NCBI GenBank assembly: GCA_025093555.1
Contig: JAIWNF010000054.1
Location: 232,929-296,928, forward strand
Source: Circinella umbellata
Taxonomy: Eukaryota; Mucoromycota; Mucoromycetes; Mucorales; Lichtheimiaceae
Direction: 5' to 3'
DNA length: 64,000 nucleotides
The translations under genes were made by a program, and so were the position numbers. Every line of letters starts with the position of its first letter. Within the stretch, counting starts at the first letter, position 1. Under the pieces are notes generated by a model. That model did not search any database, had not been told where the DNA came from, and saw only the letters and a list, made by a program, of their open reading frames with translations. Positions 1 to 14,126 of this stretch are shown here, piece after piece.

Positions 1-3731
<3,731 letters not shown>

Positions 3732-5471
3732 GGTTTTTTTTTGCTGCGTAAAAACAATCGAAAAAAAAAAAAAAAAGGAACAAGAGAACGCGTCCACTAG
3801 ATTATACGCGCCAGACCTTTTTTCTATTTTATATATAACGCGAAACAAACATCAATAGAAATATACTCCGATTCGTTACTTTCTATCGTTATTGTTGGGA
3901 GTGTTATACTTCTAATTTCCACTGTAGTAACATTTACTCTTGAATTATCTTCTTTATGAAGAAGTAACTACTATTCATGAATTTTTGAATTTACCGGATA
4001 ATAAGCCCTGGGTTATTCTTGAGTTATCACATTTATAAAAGAGTAATATTTATTGATGAATTTCTAGACGTATCGAGAATAAACATTATTCTTGGATTAC
4101 TCGTTCAGTTCTTAAATAAGAATAAGGCTAGAAAATAAACTCAATCCATGTTTTTATTTTCATGAATTAAAAACACAGAATACTTCTATCATTATATTTC
4201 CCAAGGTGTGCATATATTTTAGAATCGAAATTTTTATAAGTAATGTTTCAATTTTATATTGTAAGACACTGCCGCTATACTAATTTTTATTGGGTGACAG
4301 AAAAGAAAAATTGTATGAAAGGTTATATTTGTTCGGTAACTCTAGAGTGAGATTTTTTAATTCCTAAAAAATATGGTTCAATATATCTTTAACATCTGTT
4401 ATATTGATTTCTAATCTTTTTTATATTACTAGTAGTTTTGAAAAATCCATGAATATTTTTTTGTAAAGAAACTTGATGATACCAATATCATATCTTCCAT
4501 TCATTTTGTTTTAGCACATATATCTTCTTTCAGTCAGACTCAAAATGAAAATAAGAATGAACTGTTATGGTAAAAATAAATGAGCTTAACAAACAATCAT
4601 ACTTTAGCTATTATACAGGCTTTCTTTTCTTTAATCTTTAAACTTTTGAAGACAAATTTGCCTGACATATATTTTTTCTTTTTGCTTAGTGATTGCACAT
4701 ATTTTTATTTACTCTTCCTTTTTTATGACAAACATAGAACACCTCTTCCTGATTTAAATCGATATATAAATATATATCACTTTTGGCATAAATCGAGTTC
4801 ATAACATGAATAATGTTATATGTATTAACACATAATTTTCTATACCAGCGCTACATTTTACCCTTCTTCAATACTCCCTTTTACAACAGAAGGCAATAAT
4901 ATCACATCATGAATAAAAAGTCTAGTAGGCCACCGAGTAACCTCAGCGCTGCGCTCCTTAAGGATACTTCATCTTTCCCTCCTCATAAACAAATATCATA
5001 TAGTTCTTATGCCCAAGTAACAAAAGGGCAGTGTATTTAAGATCTAGTAATGGAAATCACGATAGGGATATCAACCTAATGCATAAGGTACCTTGGGGTT
5101 CAAGTATCGAAGTCGCTGCTATATCTTTACTGTCAGTTTCTGTTCTACTAATATAACAAATAAAACATATTGATGAAATAAAACAAAGAACATCAAAGGT
5201 TGACTGTTTTAATCTTATTAGACATGTACTAAATGTTTCTCTACTATGACGTTTTATATTAAGCTATTTAACTCCTTTAAAAATGTATATGTACTTTCGG
5301 ATATTCACTACAAGTATATAATTCGTATATATTTTTATCTTTACATGGAATGGCAGGATTTGTTGTGCTATATATGAGAATTAATAATTTTGTTATTATT
5401 CCTCTTGTTCCTTGTTTCTGTCATATCTTTGCTATTGGCTTCTCTTTTTACAAATACGTTCAAGTGCCTTT
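3732..5471. other. Non-coding AT-rich stretch upstream of SMC3
   Basis: Holds the SMC3 5' flank with long A/T runs near 3738-3775 and a short GC patch (cgcgtccactag) near 3789. Short open frames at 4580-4804 have no recognisable domain and base composition like the surrounding non-coding DNA. I see no gene, RNA or element boundary here. Confidence 0.5.
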
Positions 5472-6253
5472 TCATGCTGTGCAGGCATATAAGATATAAT
5501 TGACCTCAAAATACAGCTCAAAGTAATTTCGTACATAATCATAGACTTCATTCAAACTGATATATTCTTGATCACTATCTTTGAAGTGCTTTTTAATGTG
5601 AAGTAAGTGGGTCCTCTGTGGTGTACATTCGTTATTGTACACTTTATTACAGATTGGACATAATAGAACATTTGAGACTGGATTTCGATGAAACGCGTAT
5701 GTCGATATGTGCGTTCAAATACTTTATTATTCGCGTGGATGCCGGGTCGAGTCGAGCCATACTCTCCCCAGTGTTCAGTAGACAAGGAGGTTACCAGATG
5801 GTATGCATGTTGAATCGGACCATTAAATAATGCGCTCTGTTGTACAGTTACGTCTTCTACATACCATTGGCATTTATGGCGACCATATAATACTTTCAAA
5901 GGTTGAATAAAACTTTGAATCTATTCAAATCGTGCAATTTGTTGCATTTGGGAAATTACAACAGCTTCCTCTATGTTCTCCTCATCTTGCATATGTGCTA
6001 CTGAATTCTCAGTAGGTACCAAAGAAAGATCTATGGATATAAAATATAAATAACCCAGCTTAGTGATCATATAAATATATATAACTATATATTTAAAAAA
6101 TTTGTAATGACTTATTGTTTCAACAATATAAAAAAAGAGAATATATTTACTGCTCGATTTTTCAATCTTTTCTTGTAATTCTTGCTTGTTAAACTGTTTA
6201 TAGCTACTTCCTTCACTTACTCCAACTTTCTTGCTGTTTCTTGTTGATGGCAA
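5472..6253 (-). pseudogene. Broken zinc-finger-like gene, family unknown
   Basis: Pieces read in order on the minus strand: a basic N-terminal segment (6150-6253), an intron with GT-AG ends (about 6032-6150), an acidic segment ending at an in-frame TAG (5921-5923), then open frame again to about 5700. After a frame change near 5700 the last 75 codons to TGA at 5472-5474 encode CPICNKVYNNEC...HLLHIKKHF, a Cys2-His-type finger (C-x2-C-x13-H-x2-H-x3-H). At least one nonsense codon and one shift make it non-functional as read. The finger resembles those of DNA-binding or transposon-encoded proteins, but I do not recognise the family. Role unknown. Confidence 0.4.
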
Positions 6254-6666
6254 CTCTTGTCAAATAAAGCATCGATTTCATTTCTGCTTCATTCATGGTG
6301 ACTAAATACTAATATCCATAATTCTCCTTTATGTTTGCCTTGAACTGCTTTATTCATTTATTTCTTCAGTACACTCTTTGTCAATCTTACGTGATACTTT
6401 TCTTTGACATTCGACATTGAGAAGGAAGCATACCAATATTGATGGCAGTAAGAAATGGGCTATGTTGTTGAATGTTGATGAATTTTTCATTTATTAAAAT
6501 ATGAACAATATCAGCATCTTGAAAAGATAATTGATATAAGGTAAATTGAATGCTCAACGTCAGTTTGTGCCCCTCAAGCAGGGCGAGATTTTCTTTTGCT
6601 GCAGTCTTTCGTAATGTTTGAATAAAATATCGATGAAGTGAATATGAGGTGTTACCTTCTTACTAT

Positions 6667-6895
6667 TGTAACGCTTACATAAACAGCTTTTCTTATTTAC
6701 TATTTTATTATTTATACACAAATATTCAGAATAATTATTCATATAAGAATGTTCTCATTTCTATTATTTTTTACTCGAAATCAACCCATTGTACAACAAT
6801 TTAATCTAAATATCCCCCCAATTAGTTAATTAAACAATTACAAGTAATAACTGCGTGACATTAAACAGTTGCTGCGAATTGCGTCTGTTGTATCC
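6667..6895 (+). repeat. Dispersed repeat R2, copy 1
   Basis: Starts TGTAACGCTTACATAAACAG and continues through a run with atatccccccaattagttaa and gacattaaacagttgctgcg. The same sequence, somewhat diverged, lies at 62874-63110. Similarity may resume near 7265-7300 (ttattttaaatttctattgat) against 63190-63220. The TGTAAC start suggests an LTR or element terminus, but I cannot find a matched end or target duplication. Confidence 0.6.
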
Positions 6896-7289
6896 AACAT
6901 ATATTATTCATAAAGATAAATATTTGTCATTCTAATCATTAAAGTATAGCGTATCTTTAATTATGCTTTGCTGACATTTCGTGTATTTCCCTATTTGGAC
7001 TATGATTTATAAGAACACAGAAGTCCGTCTTTTATAATGATATAAGATAACAGCTGTGTAGCTATATCATATCGTCAACCGCTCAAAGTCTAATCTTAAT
7101 ATTATTAATCTTATATTCATAATTCACACGGCCATGACAAATATAAATCTTACGTATACACATATCAATATATCCTACTGATAATAAGATCCACATAAAT
7201 AGAGATAATATTTTATTTTAATAAGCTTCAGTTAAATTATTGTTCTTTTGGGTCTTGTTGACTTATTTACGTCTCCATTTATTTTAAAT

Positions 7290-7410
7290 TTCTATTGATA
7301 TAACAGTGTCAGTTGACGCAGACGAAGACAAAAATGTAATAATAAGCTCTATGATCCGCGCTTTATTTTCCTTTTTTAGTAACAAAATAAAATATAAAAC
7401 AAAATAAACT
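7290..7410 (+). pseudogene. Tail fragment of a tyrosine-recombinase gene
   Basis: The plus strand reads TVSVDADEDKNVIIS, almost the same as the C-terminal tail VSVDADEDKNVVIT of the tyrosine recombinase on the minus strand at 13378-13860. The catalytic part is missing. It lies just outside the Ty3 element, so copies in opposite orientation flank that insertion. Call rests on this shared tail only. Confidence 0.45.
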
Positions 7411-7483
7411 TTGTAATTCCTCACTTTTCCCTTTATACCTTCAAAAGCTGAAGCCAATTTCTTCTTGTTTTGATAAAGGGGAG

Positions 7484-7735
7484 TGTAATAGTCTAACGGT
7501 ACTTCAATAATGTCTTTAGTCAAGAATTATTCTCTAAAAGAACTGATCTTTATTATATTATAATTATGGGTTTTTTATCTTTTTTATATTCTCTCTAATT
7601 ATCTGTAATACATAATTTGTAATATAATATTGTAATCATTTATAATTATATTCGATATTATTTTCTATACTATATTTTTGTGTTACTTCGTTATCTTGTG
7701 ATATCATGTGATTGTACTGATTGATTCATATTACA
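7484..7735 (-). repeat. 3' LTR of the Ty3 element
   Basis: 252 bp, TGTAATAG...ATTACA, aligning along its whole length with 13038-13291 with scattered substitutions (for example taacggtacttc against taatggtacttt). The divergence indicates an old insertion. Confidence 0.92.
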
Positions 7736-7752
7736 TTATTCTCCCCTCAATT
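7736..7752 (-). other. Polypurine tract of the Ty3 element
   Basis: On the minus strand AATTGAGGGGAGAATAA abuts the 3' LTR directly, the position and composition expected for the plus-strand primer of reverse transcription. Confidence 0.75.
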
Positions 7753-7756
7753 GTTG

Positions 7757-8900
7757 TTAGTTTATTTCTTTGCGTTCATGCCATGGATGTAAGTGTTTTA
7801 CATTACATGTTGTAGTTTGTAAGTGTCCATTTATTTCGCGTTTGATGTGGTACGCCGATTCATTCATATTGCTTGGTGATGTGATGGTCCAAGGTCCTGT
7901 CCATTTAACTTTAGGAAAAGGTGTTTTTTCCATGATTCGTCGTTTTACCAGGTCGCCTGTTTTATAATATTTAGGTGTCTTGTGATTTCGATCATATATT
8001 TGTTTTTGTCGCTGTTGTGCTTTGTGCAGATTTTCTTTTGCTTGTTGTTGAATTATTGGTAGATGATCATTTAAGTACACTAGCCATTCTGCTGCTTCAT
8101 ATGTCTTTGTTGGTAATTCCATTTCTTTGCCCATTGGTATATAATTGCTTGATGTCCATACATGGCTTCAAATGGTGAGAATCCTGTTGAGGTTTGTCAT
8201 GCGGTATTATAAGCGAATGTTACAAATGGTAATACTTCATCCCATCCTTGATTTGATTCTGGTGTTGTATATGCAGCTAATGCTACTTTTAACGAGCGGT
8301 TATATTTCTCAACTAGTCTGTCTGACTGGGGGAACTCCACACTGGTATATGATCTTGTTATACCAAGACACTTGGCTATGAGTTTCATGGCGTCTGATAC
8401 GAAATTGCTACCATTATCTGTGATCCATCTTGATGGGGTACCAAATTTCAATACTATTTTATATAAGAGTACTTGTGCTGTAGCGTTTGTATCAAAAGTT
8501 GGTAGTACTGCTGTTACTGCCCATCGAGTAAGGTATTCCATAAAAACGAGAATATATTGATTATTTTTACTTGTTCGTGGTAATATGGCAATGTTGGCGG
8601 CCCATATTTCTCCTGGTTTTGATGGTAAAATTGGTGTATATGGATGCGCAACTCGATTATTTGCTGCTTTTAATTTTTGGCATTGTTCGCAAGAGTTTAC
8701 CTATTGTTCTACATCTTCCTTCATTCGCGGCCACCATGCTATCTTATTGGCCTTGTCTAGCGTCTTGTACCTTCCAAAGTATCCTCCAATTGGTGAATCA
8801 TGTGCGGCGTATAATACTGTTGCTATCATTTTGCGTGGTAATACTGGAACCTGTTTTTGATTCGTCTTGTTGTTACAGTATAATATGGAATTAATCAAAC
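7757..8900 (-). pseudogene. Integrase part of Ty3 pol, broken
   Basis: Read on the minus strand: an HHCC-type zinc motif (HDSPIGGYFG...CEQCQK, with the usual second His replaced by Tyr), then the integrase core with ITDNGSNF and LVEKYNRSLK (the second Asp and the Glu of DDE), then a C-terminal GPY/F-type module around WTGPWTITSP. Stops at about 8700 and 8196 split it into three open pieces (8701-8898, 8197-8541, 7757-8134). It would insert the cDNA copy into chromosomes; as read it is inactive. Confidence 0.85.
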
Positions 8901-9111
8901 GATATGGTTCTTTAGGCGATGTTAATAACGGCTCTTATAATTGATCTTCTTTTTGATATTGTTGAAAATTTGTTGGTGTTAACTCGATATGTTCTTGATT
9001 ATTATTTTGTAAACAACTAAGGGAGTCAGCGTCAATGTTTTTCTCGCCTTTACGATGAATAATTGAAAATCTGTAAGCTTATAAGTCTAATATCCAGCAT
9101 GCAATTCTATC

Positions 9112-10390
9112 TCAAGGCATCTTTGTGGACATATTTGACTTAAGTGCGTGGTGGTCTGTATAAATGGTGAGAGTGGCTCCATATATATAAGCAAGAAAAG
9201 ATTTAAGGCTCCAGACAATTGCCAATGCTTCTTTTTCAGTGGTGGTGTAGTTTGTTTCAGCTGGGGTCAATGTTTTGCTTGCAAACGCCACAGGTCGACC
9301 ATGTTGTATTAGTGCAGCTCCAAGTCCAAAATTACTTGCATCAGTTTGTAAATAATAAGGTGCATTCAGGTCCAGGTAAGCCAATGTTGGAAGAGCTATC
9401 ATTTGTTGTTTTAATGTATTAAAAGCAGATTGTGCCTTGTTATCCCAGTTGAAATCTTGGTCTTTGCATAAAAGTTTATATAATGGTGCAGCTGTTTCGG
9501 AAAGGTTTGATAAAAAACGATAGTAAAATGCGCAAAATCCCAAAAGCTTTTGAACTTCCTTAGTATTAGTCAGAGTACGCCAATTTGTAATAGCTATTGT
9601 CTTTTGTGGATCAGGTTTAATACCTTCATTGGTGATCACAAATCCCAAATACTTGACTTGCTTTTGTAAAAATTGACATTTCTTTAGTGATAATCGAAGG
9701 TTATAAGTGTTAAGTAACACTAGTAGTTCATTCAATCGTTTTAAATGATGTTGAAACTCTCTTGTGTGTATTAATACGTCATCTAAGTAAACCATACAAT
9801 CTTGTTGTCCTTGTAGTGTATCTCGCATACATCATTGAAAAGATGCTGGTCCATTCGTGCATCTATACAGTAAACATGTGAATTGATATAATGATTCATT
9901 AGCTGTGAATGCTGTCTTACAAGCATCATCAGGATGTATGGGAATTTGCCAGTAGCCTGATCGTAAGTCTAATGTTGTAAAATAACGGCTGCCATGTAGT
10001 TGGTCAAGTAGTTCGGTGATATTTGGTAATGGATATACATCCTTTCGTGTGATTTAATTTAATTTGTGGAAATCAAGGCAAAAACGATATTGACCATTAA
10101 GTTTTTGTATGAGAACAATTGGTGATGACCACAAACTGTCGCTTGGTTGAATAACTTTTTTCTTAAACATGTCTTGAATTAAAGTTTCTATAATTTGATT
10201 TTCTTTTGGCGATCTTCTATAATCACGTACGACGATCGGAGGGTGATCTCTAGTATCTATGCAGTGTTTACATGGTGCTGTAGTAATATTCTGTATGGTT
10301 GTTTCAGAAACAAGCTGAGGATATTTATTTAATAATTGTTGTATTTCTGGCAGCTGTTCTTGTTGACTTGTATAATGTTGCTGTTGCTCT
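9112..10390 (-). pseudogene. Reverse transcriptase and RNase H part of Ty3 pol, broken
   Basis: The minus strand encodes the fingers-palm part near 9832-10080 (TTLDLRSGYWQIPIHPDDACKT type), the catalytic YLDD box (MVYLDDVLIH) near 9780, the connection region, then RNase H (TDASNFGLGAAL, TTTEKEALAIVW, YTDHHAL). An in-frame TGA near 9829 falls where relatives have Arg after FQ, which fits CGA to TGA change. The upstream part around 10050 has a further stop. It copies element RNA to DNA in cytoplasmic particles; not functional here. Confidence 0.9.
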
Positions 10391-10395
10391 TCTAT

Positions 10396-10960
10396 TTATA
10401 TGATGGTTTTTGTTTTGCGACGTAGTATGATATCTTCTTTTACCATCCAATCCATGCCTAGGATGATGTCTTCCTGTTGCTTTTCTACTATATATGCTGT
10501 TGCGGTTGTATTTTCAACATCATTTACGTGGAATGTTAATGTTGCTTTTGTGGTGCTGGTCTGTGTTGTACCATTACTATATGTAATATTCGTAATTTTA
10601 TCTTGATGTGTCAGCAAGTTGAGATGGCATACTATGAGTAACATCTCCTACTACTAGGAATACTAAGCATATAAGCATAATATTAGTGCTAAAAATAGAT
10701 ATTAAAATTGTTACACAATATTTCTATATAAATTAATATATTGATCGGACTTTCACAATATGTTTATTTTTAGAAATAATATTAAAAATAGAAAATAAAA
10801 AGAATTAATGAAATATTTTAATTTTAAAAGAATATTTAAATTTTTAATGTATAGAAATGTTACTCTATATCTTGTCGAATTGATGTTAGAGTTGATACCG
10901 TATCTATTAATGCTTGTTGTTGCTGTCCTGTAGTTAATGTAATAGTTGTATGAAAACACA
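10396..10960 (-). pseudogene. Aspartic protease part of Ty3 pol, interrupted
   Basis: The active-site region reads ALIDTVSTLTSIRQDI near 10870-10910, where the family has D-T/S-G, so the Gly is lost. The domain end reads EDIILGMDWM near 10440. Between them about 200 bp of very AT-rich DNA (roughly 10655-10855) interrupts the frame. This block shows no inverted ends that I can find, so it may be an insertion or a hypermutated segment. Confidence 0.7.
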
Positions 10961-11079
10961 ATGGCGTTGTTGTTGTCTGTTGATTATTCTGTAATAAGTG
11001 ACTGAATATATCATGCTCTTCTTGCTCGTCTGTGGTGTCAGTTGTTTGTATGTTTTGTTGAGCAATTTTGTTGTTTCAT

Positions 11080-13021
11080 TGGAAACAATCTTTTGCAATG
11101 TGACCAATCTTACCACACACATAATAATCTCTTGTTTCTTTCTTATATGCTGAGTGTCCTGATGTATGATGTTTATGCTGGAAAGGTCGTCGAGTCGAGT
11201 TGTTGTTGCAATGATGATTATTCTGATTTGCTGTTTTTCAATAATTTTTCTTATAATAGTGCTATTTCTGTTATGCATGTTGATGTTGTTGTTCTGTCTC
11301 ATTTGTGGTTGTATTTTCTTCTGACATAGTATTTTCGAACGTTGTTGGTTTTGTTATTTTGTTTTTCATTATATTTTTGGTTTTGATGCTTCTGTTCATC
11401 GTATATACAATTTCACTTCCAATCTGAATTGCTTCTTCTAATGTTTTTGGGCACCTTATAGTGAGAGCTTCTTGTAGTGGTTCTGAAATTCGATTCATGA
11501 ATTAATTGAGCTGTAATTCAGCTATAAATATATATGCGCGATGCAACAGTTCTGTAATTCTAGGACCAAATTGTCGCATTGGTATATTTTCTTGATAAAA
11601 GTGTTTGGGTTCTGCTAATGCTGTTCTCGATGGTTGGGAACTGCCCTCAAAATGATATAGAAAACTTCTTTTCGTTTTGTCCCAATCGTTACATACTTCG
11701 CTGGTTAGGGCAACCCCAGCAGCGGTTGTAAAATACATTTTTTGTAAATAGAACCTGCAATTCATCTCCAGCAGCGGTTGTAAACGGGGAGGCAAAATAG
11801 ATCTGCTGGAAAAAAATTGACAATCGTTTGTAAATTGCATATGCACACTCAGGGGATATAAAAAAAATTTCCCCTTCTTTTACTTAATTTTTTTTAGCTC
11901 CTCTAAATAGCAACTCACTGATGGAGAAAAATCATCTGGGTTGCTAAAACAAGTTTATTTTGATTCTAAAATAAAAACGATTATACCTCCACTGCTGGGG
12001 TTGCCCTTAGACCAGCTAACCAATTAATGGCACTTTCTTGCATACAGGCATCTAATTCTTCTAATTTTTCTTCTTCTGTGAAGCTGAGATATTTAGCCAT
12101 TCTGTCATACTGTTCAATCCATTGTTGAGCTTGTGTTAGTGTTCCATCCTTAAATGGTGTAATTTTATGTCGTCTGCGTCTTTCTTTATAGATTTCTTTA
12201 TTCTTTTTAATTTGTTCTGATATCTGTGTTTTTTGCATGTTTGGTGGGGGACGTAAATTATGGGATAGTTTTGTAGCTGATACTTGTGCTTGTAATTCTG
12301 CTAACTGACGTTGTTGGTTTTCTATTATCTTTATTAATTCTTGTTTATCATTTTGACTTGTTGTATGTAATGTTTCTTCATATGTAAAACAGCATGCATA
12401 TTTGCTTGTTGGTTTGATCTGTAAATCTCTACAAACTTCGAGTGTTGGCCATTGTAAATCATTCGCAGTCATATAGTAAAATTGTGTATTTGATTCTCCT
12501 TTGTCATGTAATGATATGAGTGTCTCCACTATTATTTTGAGTTCTTGTTGTAATCCTTGATTGTTATTTTCTAATTCTTGTTTTTGTTCCAAAAGCATCT
12601 GATTTTCTTATTTCCACAGTAATGTAATTTGATCTCTGATCCCAGGTGCAACTTGGTAAGTACTTATTTCTAACGCTTGAGCGGCAGCTTGGTGTTTTTG
12701 TATTTTCTGAATCATTTATGTTCTTCCCCATTCGCAAAAATCGACAGTCTTGTTATAACGAGCTTTTAATGCTAAAAACTGTTGTAAGAGTTCATCTTGA
12801 TCAAGAATTGAATGTAATTCGCCAATATGATCAAGTGCCATAGGACTGCCAAAAGAATGGGAGTTATGTCGCGAAGGTCGTATAGGTTGTTCTGTGTTCA
12901 CAACTTGAGGAACAGATTGAACAGTGTTTTGGTCAGTCAGTGAGGGAGTAGCAGTGTGTGTAGTAGTGACTGAACGGGTAGGAGGTGTAAACAAAGTTTC
13001 ACTTCGAGAGGTTGGATCCAT
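11080..13021 (-). pseudogene. Gag of the Ty3 element, broken
   Basis: Starts MDPTSRSETLF at 13021, only 16 bases inside the 5' LTR. A low-complexity Ser/Thr-rich start is followed by a Gln-rich coiled coil (12480-12600, 12280-12350) and the capsid core (QWIEQYDRMAKYL..SAINWLAGL near 12010-12140, continuing SEVCNDWDKTKRSF near 11650-11700). A zinc knuckle, YVCGKIGHIAKDC near 11085-11130, has lost its first Cys to Tyr. In-frame TAA codons lie at 12713 and near 12605, and a 299-bp MITE splits the capsid. Structural protein of the virus-like particle in its intact state. Confidence 0.85.
11708..12006. mobile_element. Harbinger-type MITE inserted in gag
   Basis: 299 bp with 15-bp perfect terminal inverted repeats, GGGCAACCCCAGCAG at 11708-11722 and its complement at 11992-12006. 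A TTA target duplication sits at 11705-11707 and 12007-12009. Taking out the insert and one TTA restores the gag reading frame across the junction, which is direct proof of insertion. TTA targets and GGG-starting ends point to PIF/Harbinger mobilisation. No coding capacity. It is younger than the Ty3 copy that carries it. Confidence 0.88.
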
Positions 13022-13024
13022 GAT

Positions 13025-13037
13025 GCTTCTCCACCAA
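13025..13037 (-). other. Primer binding site of the Ty3 element
   Basis: The minus strand reads TTGGTGGAGAAGC directly after the LTR. From TGG onward this is complementary to a tRNA 3' end (CCA preceded by discriminator A and an acceptor strand pairing with GGAGAAG). I cannot name the tRNA without a search. Confidence 0.65.
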
Positions 13038-13291
13038 TGTAATAGTCTAATGGTACTTTAATAATGTCTTTAGTCAAGAATTATTCTCTAAAAGAACTGA
13101 TCTTTATTATATTATAATTATGGGTTTTTTATATCTTTTTTATGTTCTCTCTAATTATCTGTAATACATGATCTGTAATATAATATTGTGATCATTTATA
13201 ATTATATTTTATATTATTTTCTATACTATATTTTTGTGTTACTTCATTATCTTGTGATATCATGTTATTGTACTGATTGATTCCTGTTACA
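13038..13291 (-). repeat. 5' LTR of the Ty3 element
   Basis: 254 bp, pairs with 7484-7735. On the minus strand it precedes the primer site and the gag start, so it carries the element promoter. Confidence 0.92.
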
Positions 13292-13377
13292 GGGAGGAGT
13301 GAGCATAAAAATAAAAAATTTTACTAATAGTAAAAATGAAAATAATACTAAAATTAAGAATAATAATCCTGTATGTG

Positions 13378-13860
13378 TCATATCCATGAAAACCATGTCG
13401 GGTGGGTTATTACCACATTTTTGTCTTCATCTGCATCAACTGACACATTGTTGGTCATTCCTTCAACAATTCTTGTTGACTTCGCCTCAGACGTCAATGT
13501 GGTATTTTCTCTTGTTGTCGAAAAAATTGAATTAAGTAATTGTGTGCTATCATTTTGTTGAGCTGCTGGTTTGAGATTATATTTTTCGAACGTGTTTGAC
13601 CTAAGGCTCCAATTAGCATGTTGTTTAACTCTAATAATATCCATTCCTTTTTCTACTGTCTTTGTACTTGATGCAAATCTAATCGAATGGGCTTTGTACT
13701 TTGTGGTATCCACTCCTGCTCCAGCCATTATTTTTTGAACCCATAAGGCTACAGTAGAATCCTTCACCGAGTCAACCTTTCGATGATCATGTATATAAGC
13801 TAGAAAAAAAGTATGCTCTTCTGGTAAATCTCTTCATAGTGGTTTTAATGTTTTCATAGG
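13378..13860 (-). pseudogene. Tyrosine recombinase C-terminal half (Crypton/DIRS type)
   Basis: The open frame contains AHSIRFASSTKTVEKG and KQHANWSLRSNTFEKYNLKP: the H-x-x-R box, the later His/Trp and the Tyr nucleophile of tyrosine recombinases, in the spacing typical of Crypton- or DIRS-derived enzymes of fungi. Upstream of 13767 the same frame continues (RDLPEEHTFFLAYIHDHRKV) but a TGA near 13832 breaks it, and the N-terminal half with the first catalytic Arg is absent. An acidic tail ends at TGA 13378. Such enzymes insert circular DNA by site-specific exchange. Which of the two classes cannot be told without the rest of the element. Confidence 0.75.
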
Positions 13861-13940
13861 AGACCAGTTGTTATAATTGAAACTCAGAAAAAAGTAGTAA
13901 CTGACAAAAAAATGGCTTTCTGGCCATAGGTGGGGGATTT

Positions 13941-13975
13941 TTTTTTTATGTGCGCCTTAGACGCACATTAAAAAA
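13941..13975. repeat. Hairpin ATGTGCG-(7 nt)-CGCACAT in A/T flanks
   Basis: Perfect arms tttttATGTGCG and CGCACATtaaaaa surround ccttaga, making a stem of about 12-14 pairs. It stands between the recombinase fragment and the 3' end of the exonuclease element, so it may be an element terminus. Sequence evidence for the hairpin is clear; its role is unknown. Confidence 0.55.
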
Positions 13976-14126
13976 ATTAATAAAATTAATAAAAATGGGA
14001 AAAACAATTTATTAAAGATATAATTTGCATAATGAAAAAGACATAGAGAGTGTGGAGAAAGTGTAGATAAGTATAATTAAATAAAGAATATATATATATA
14101 GTAAAGTAGTAAACTACTTAGAGAGT

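Larger units (their letters stand above)
7484..13291 (-). mobile_element. Ty3-type LTR retrotransposon, complete but decayed
   Basis: A 5.8-kb element read on the minus strand. Two near-identical LTRs (7484-7735 and 13038-13291) begin TGTAATAG and end in TTACA. A 5-bp target duplication, gggag, lies at 7479-7483 and 13292-13296. Next to the 5' LTR is a tRNA-complementary primer site, and next to the 3' LTR a purine tract. Gene order gag, protease, reverse transcriptase, RNase H, integrase is the Ty3 order. All coding parts carry stops or shifts, so it cannot move by itself. I see no chromodomain after the integrase. Confidence 0.93.

Noticed and set aside
10655..10855. Second MITE in the Ty3 protease
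   Set aside because: No inverted ends or target duplication could be found; kept only as an AT-rich interruption.
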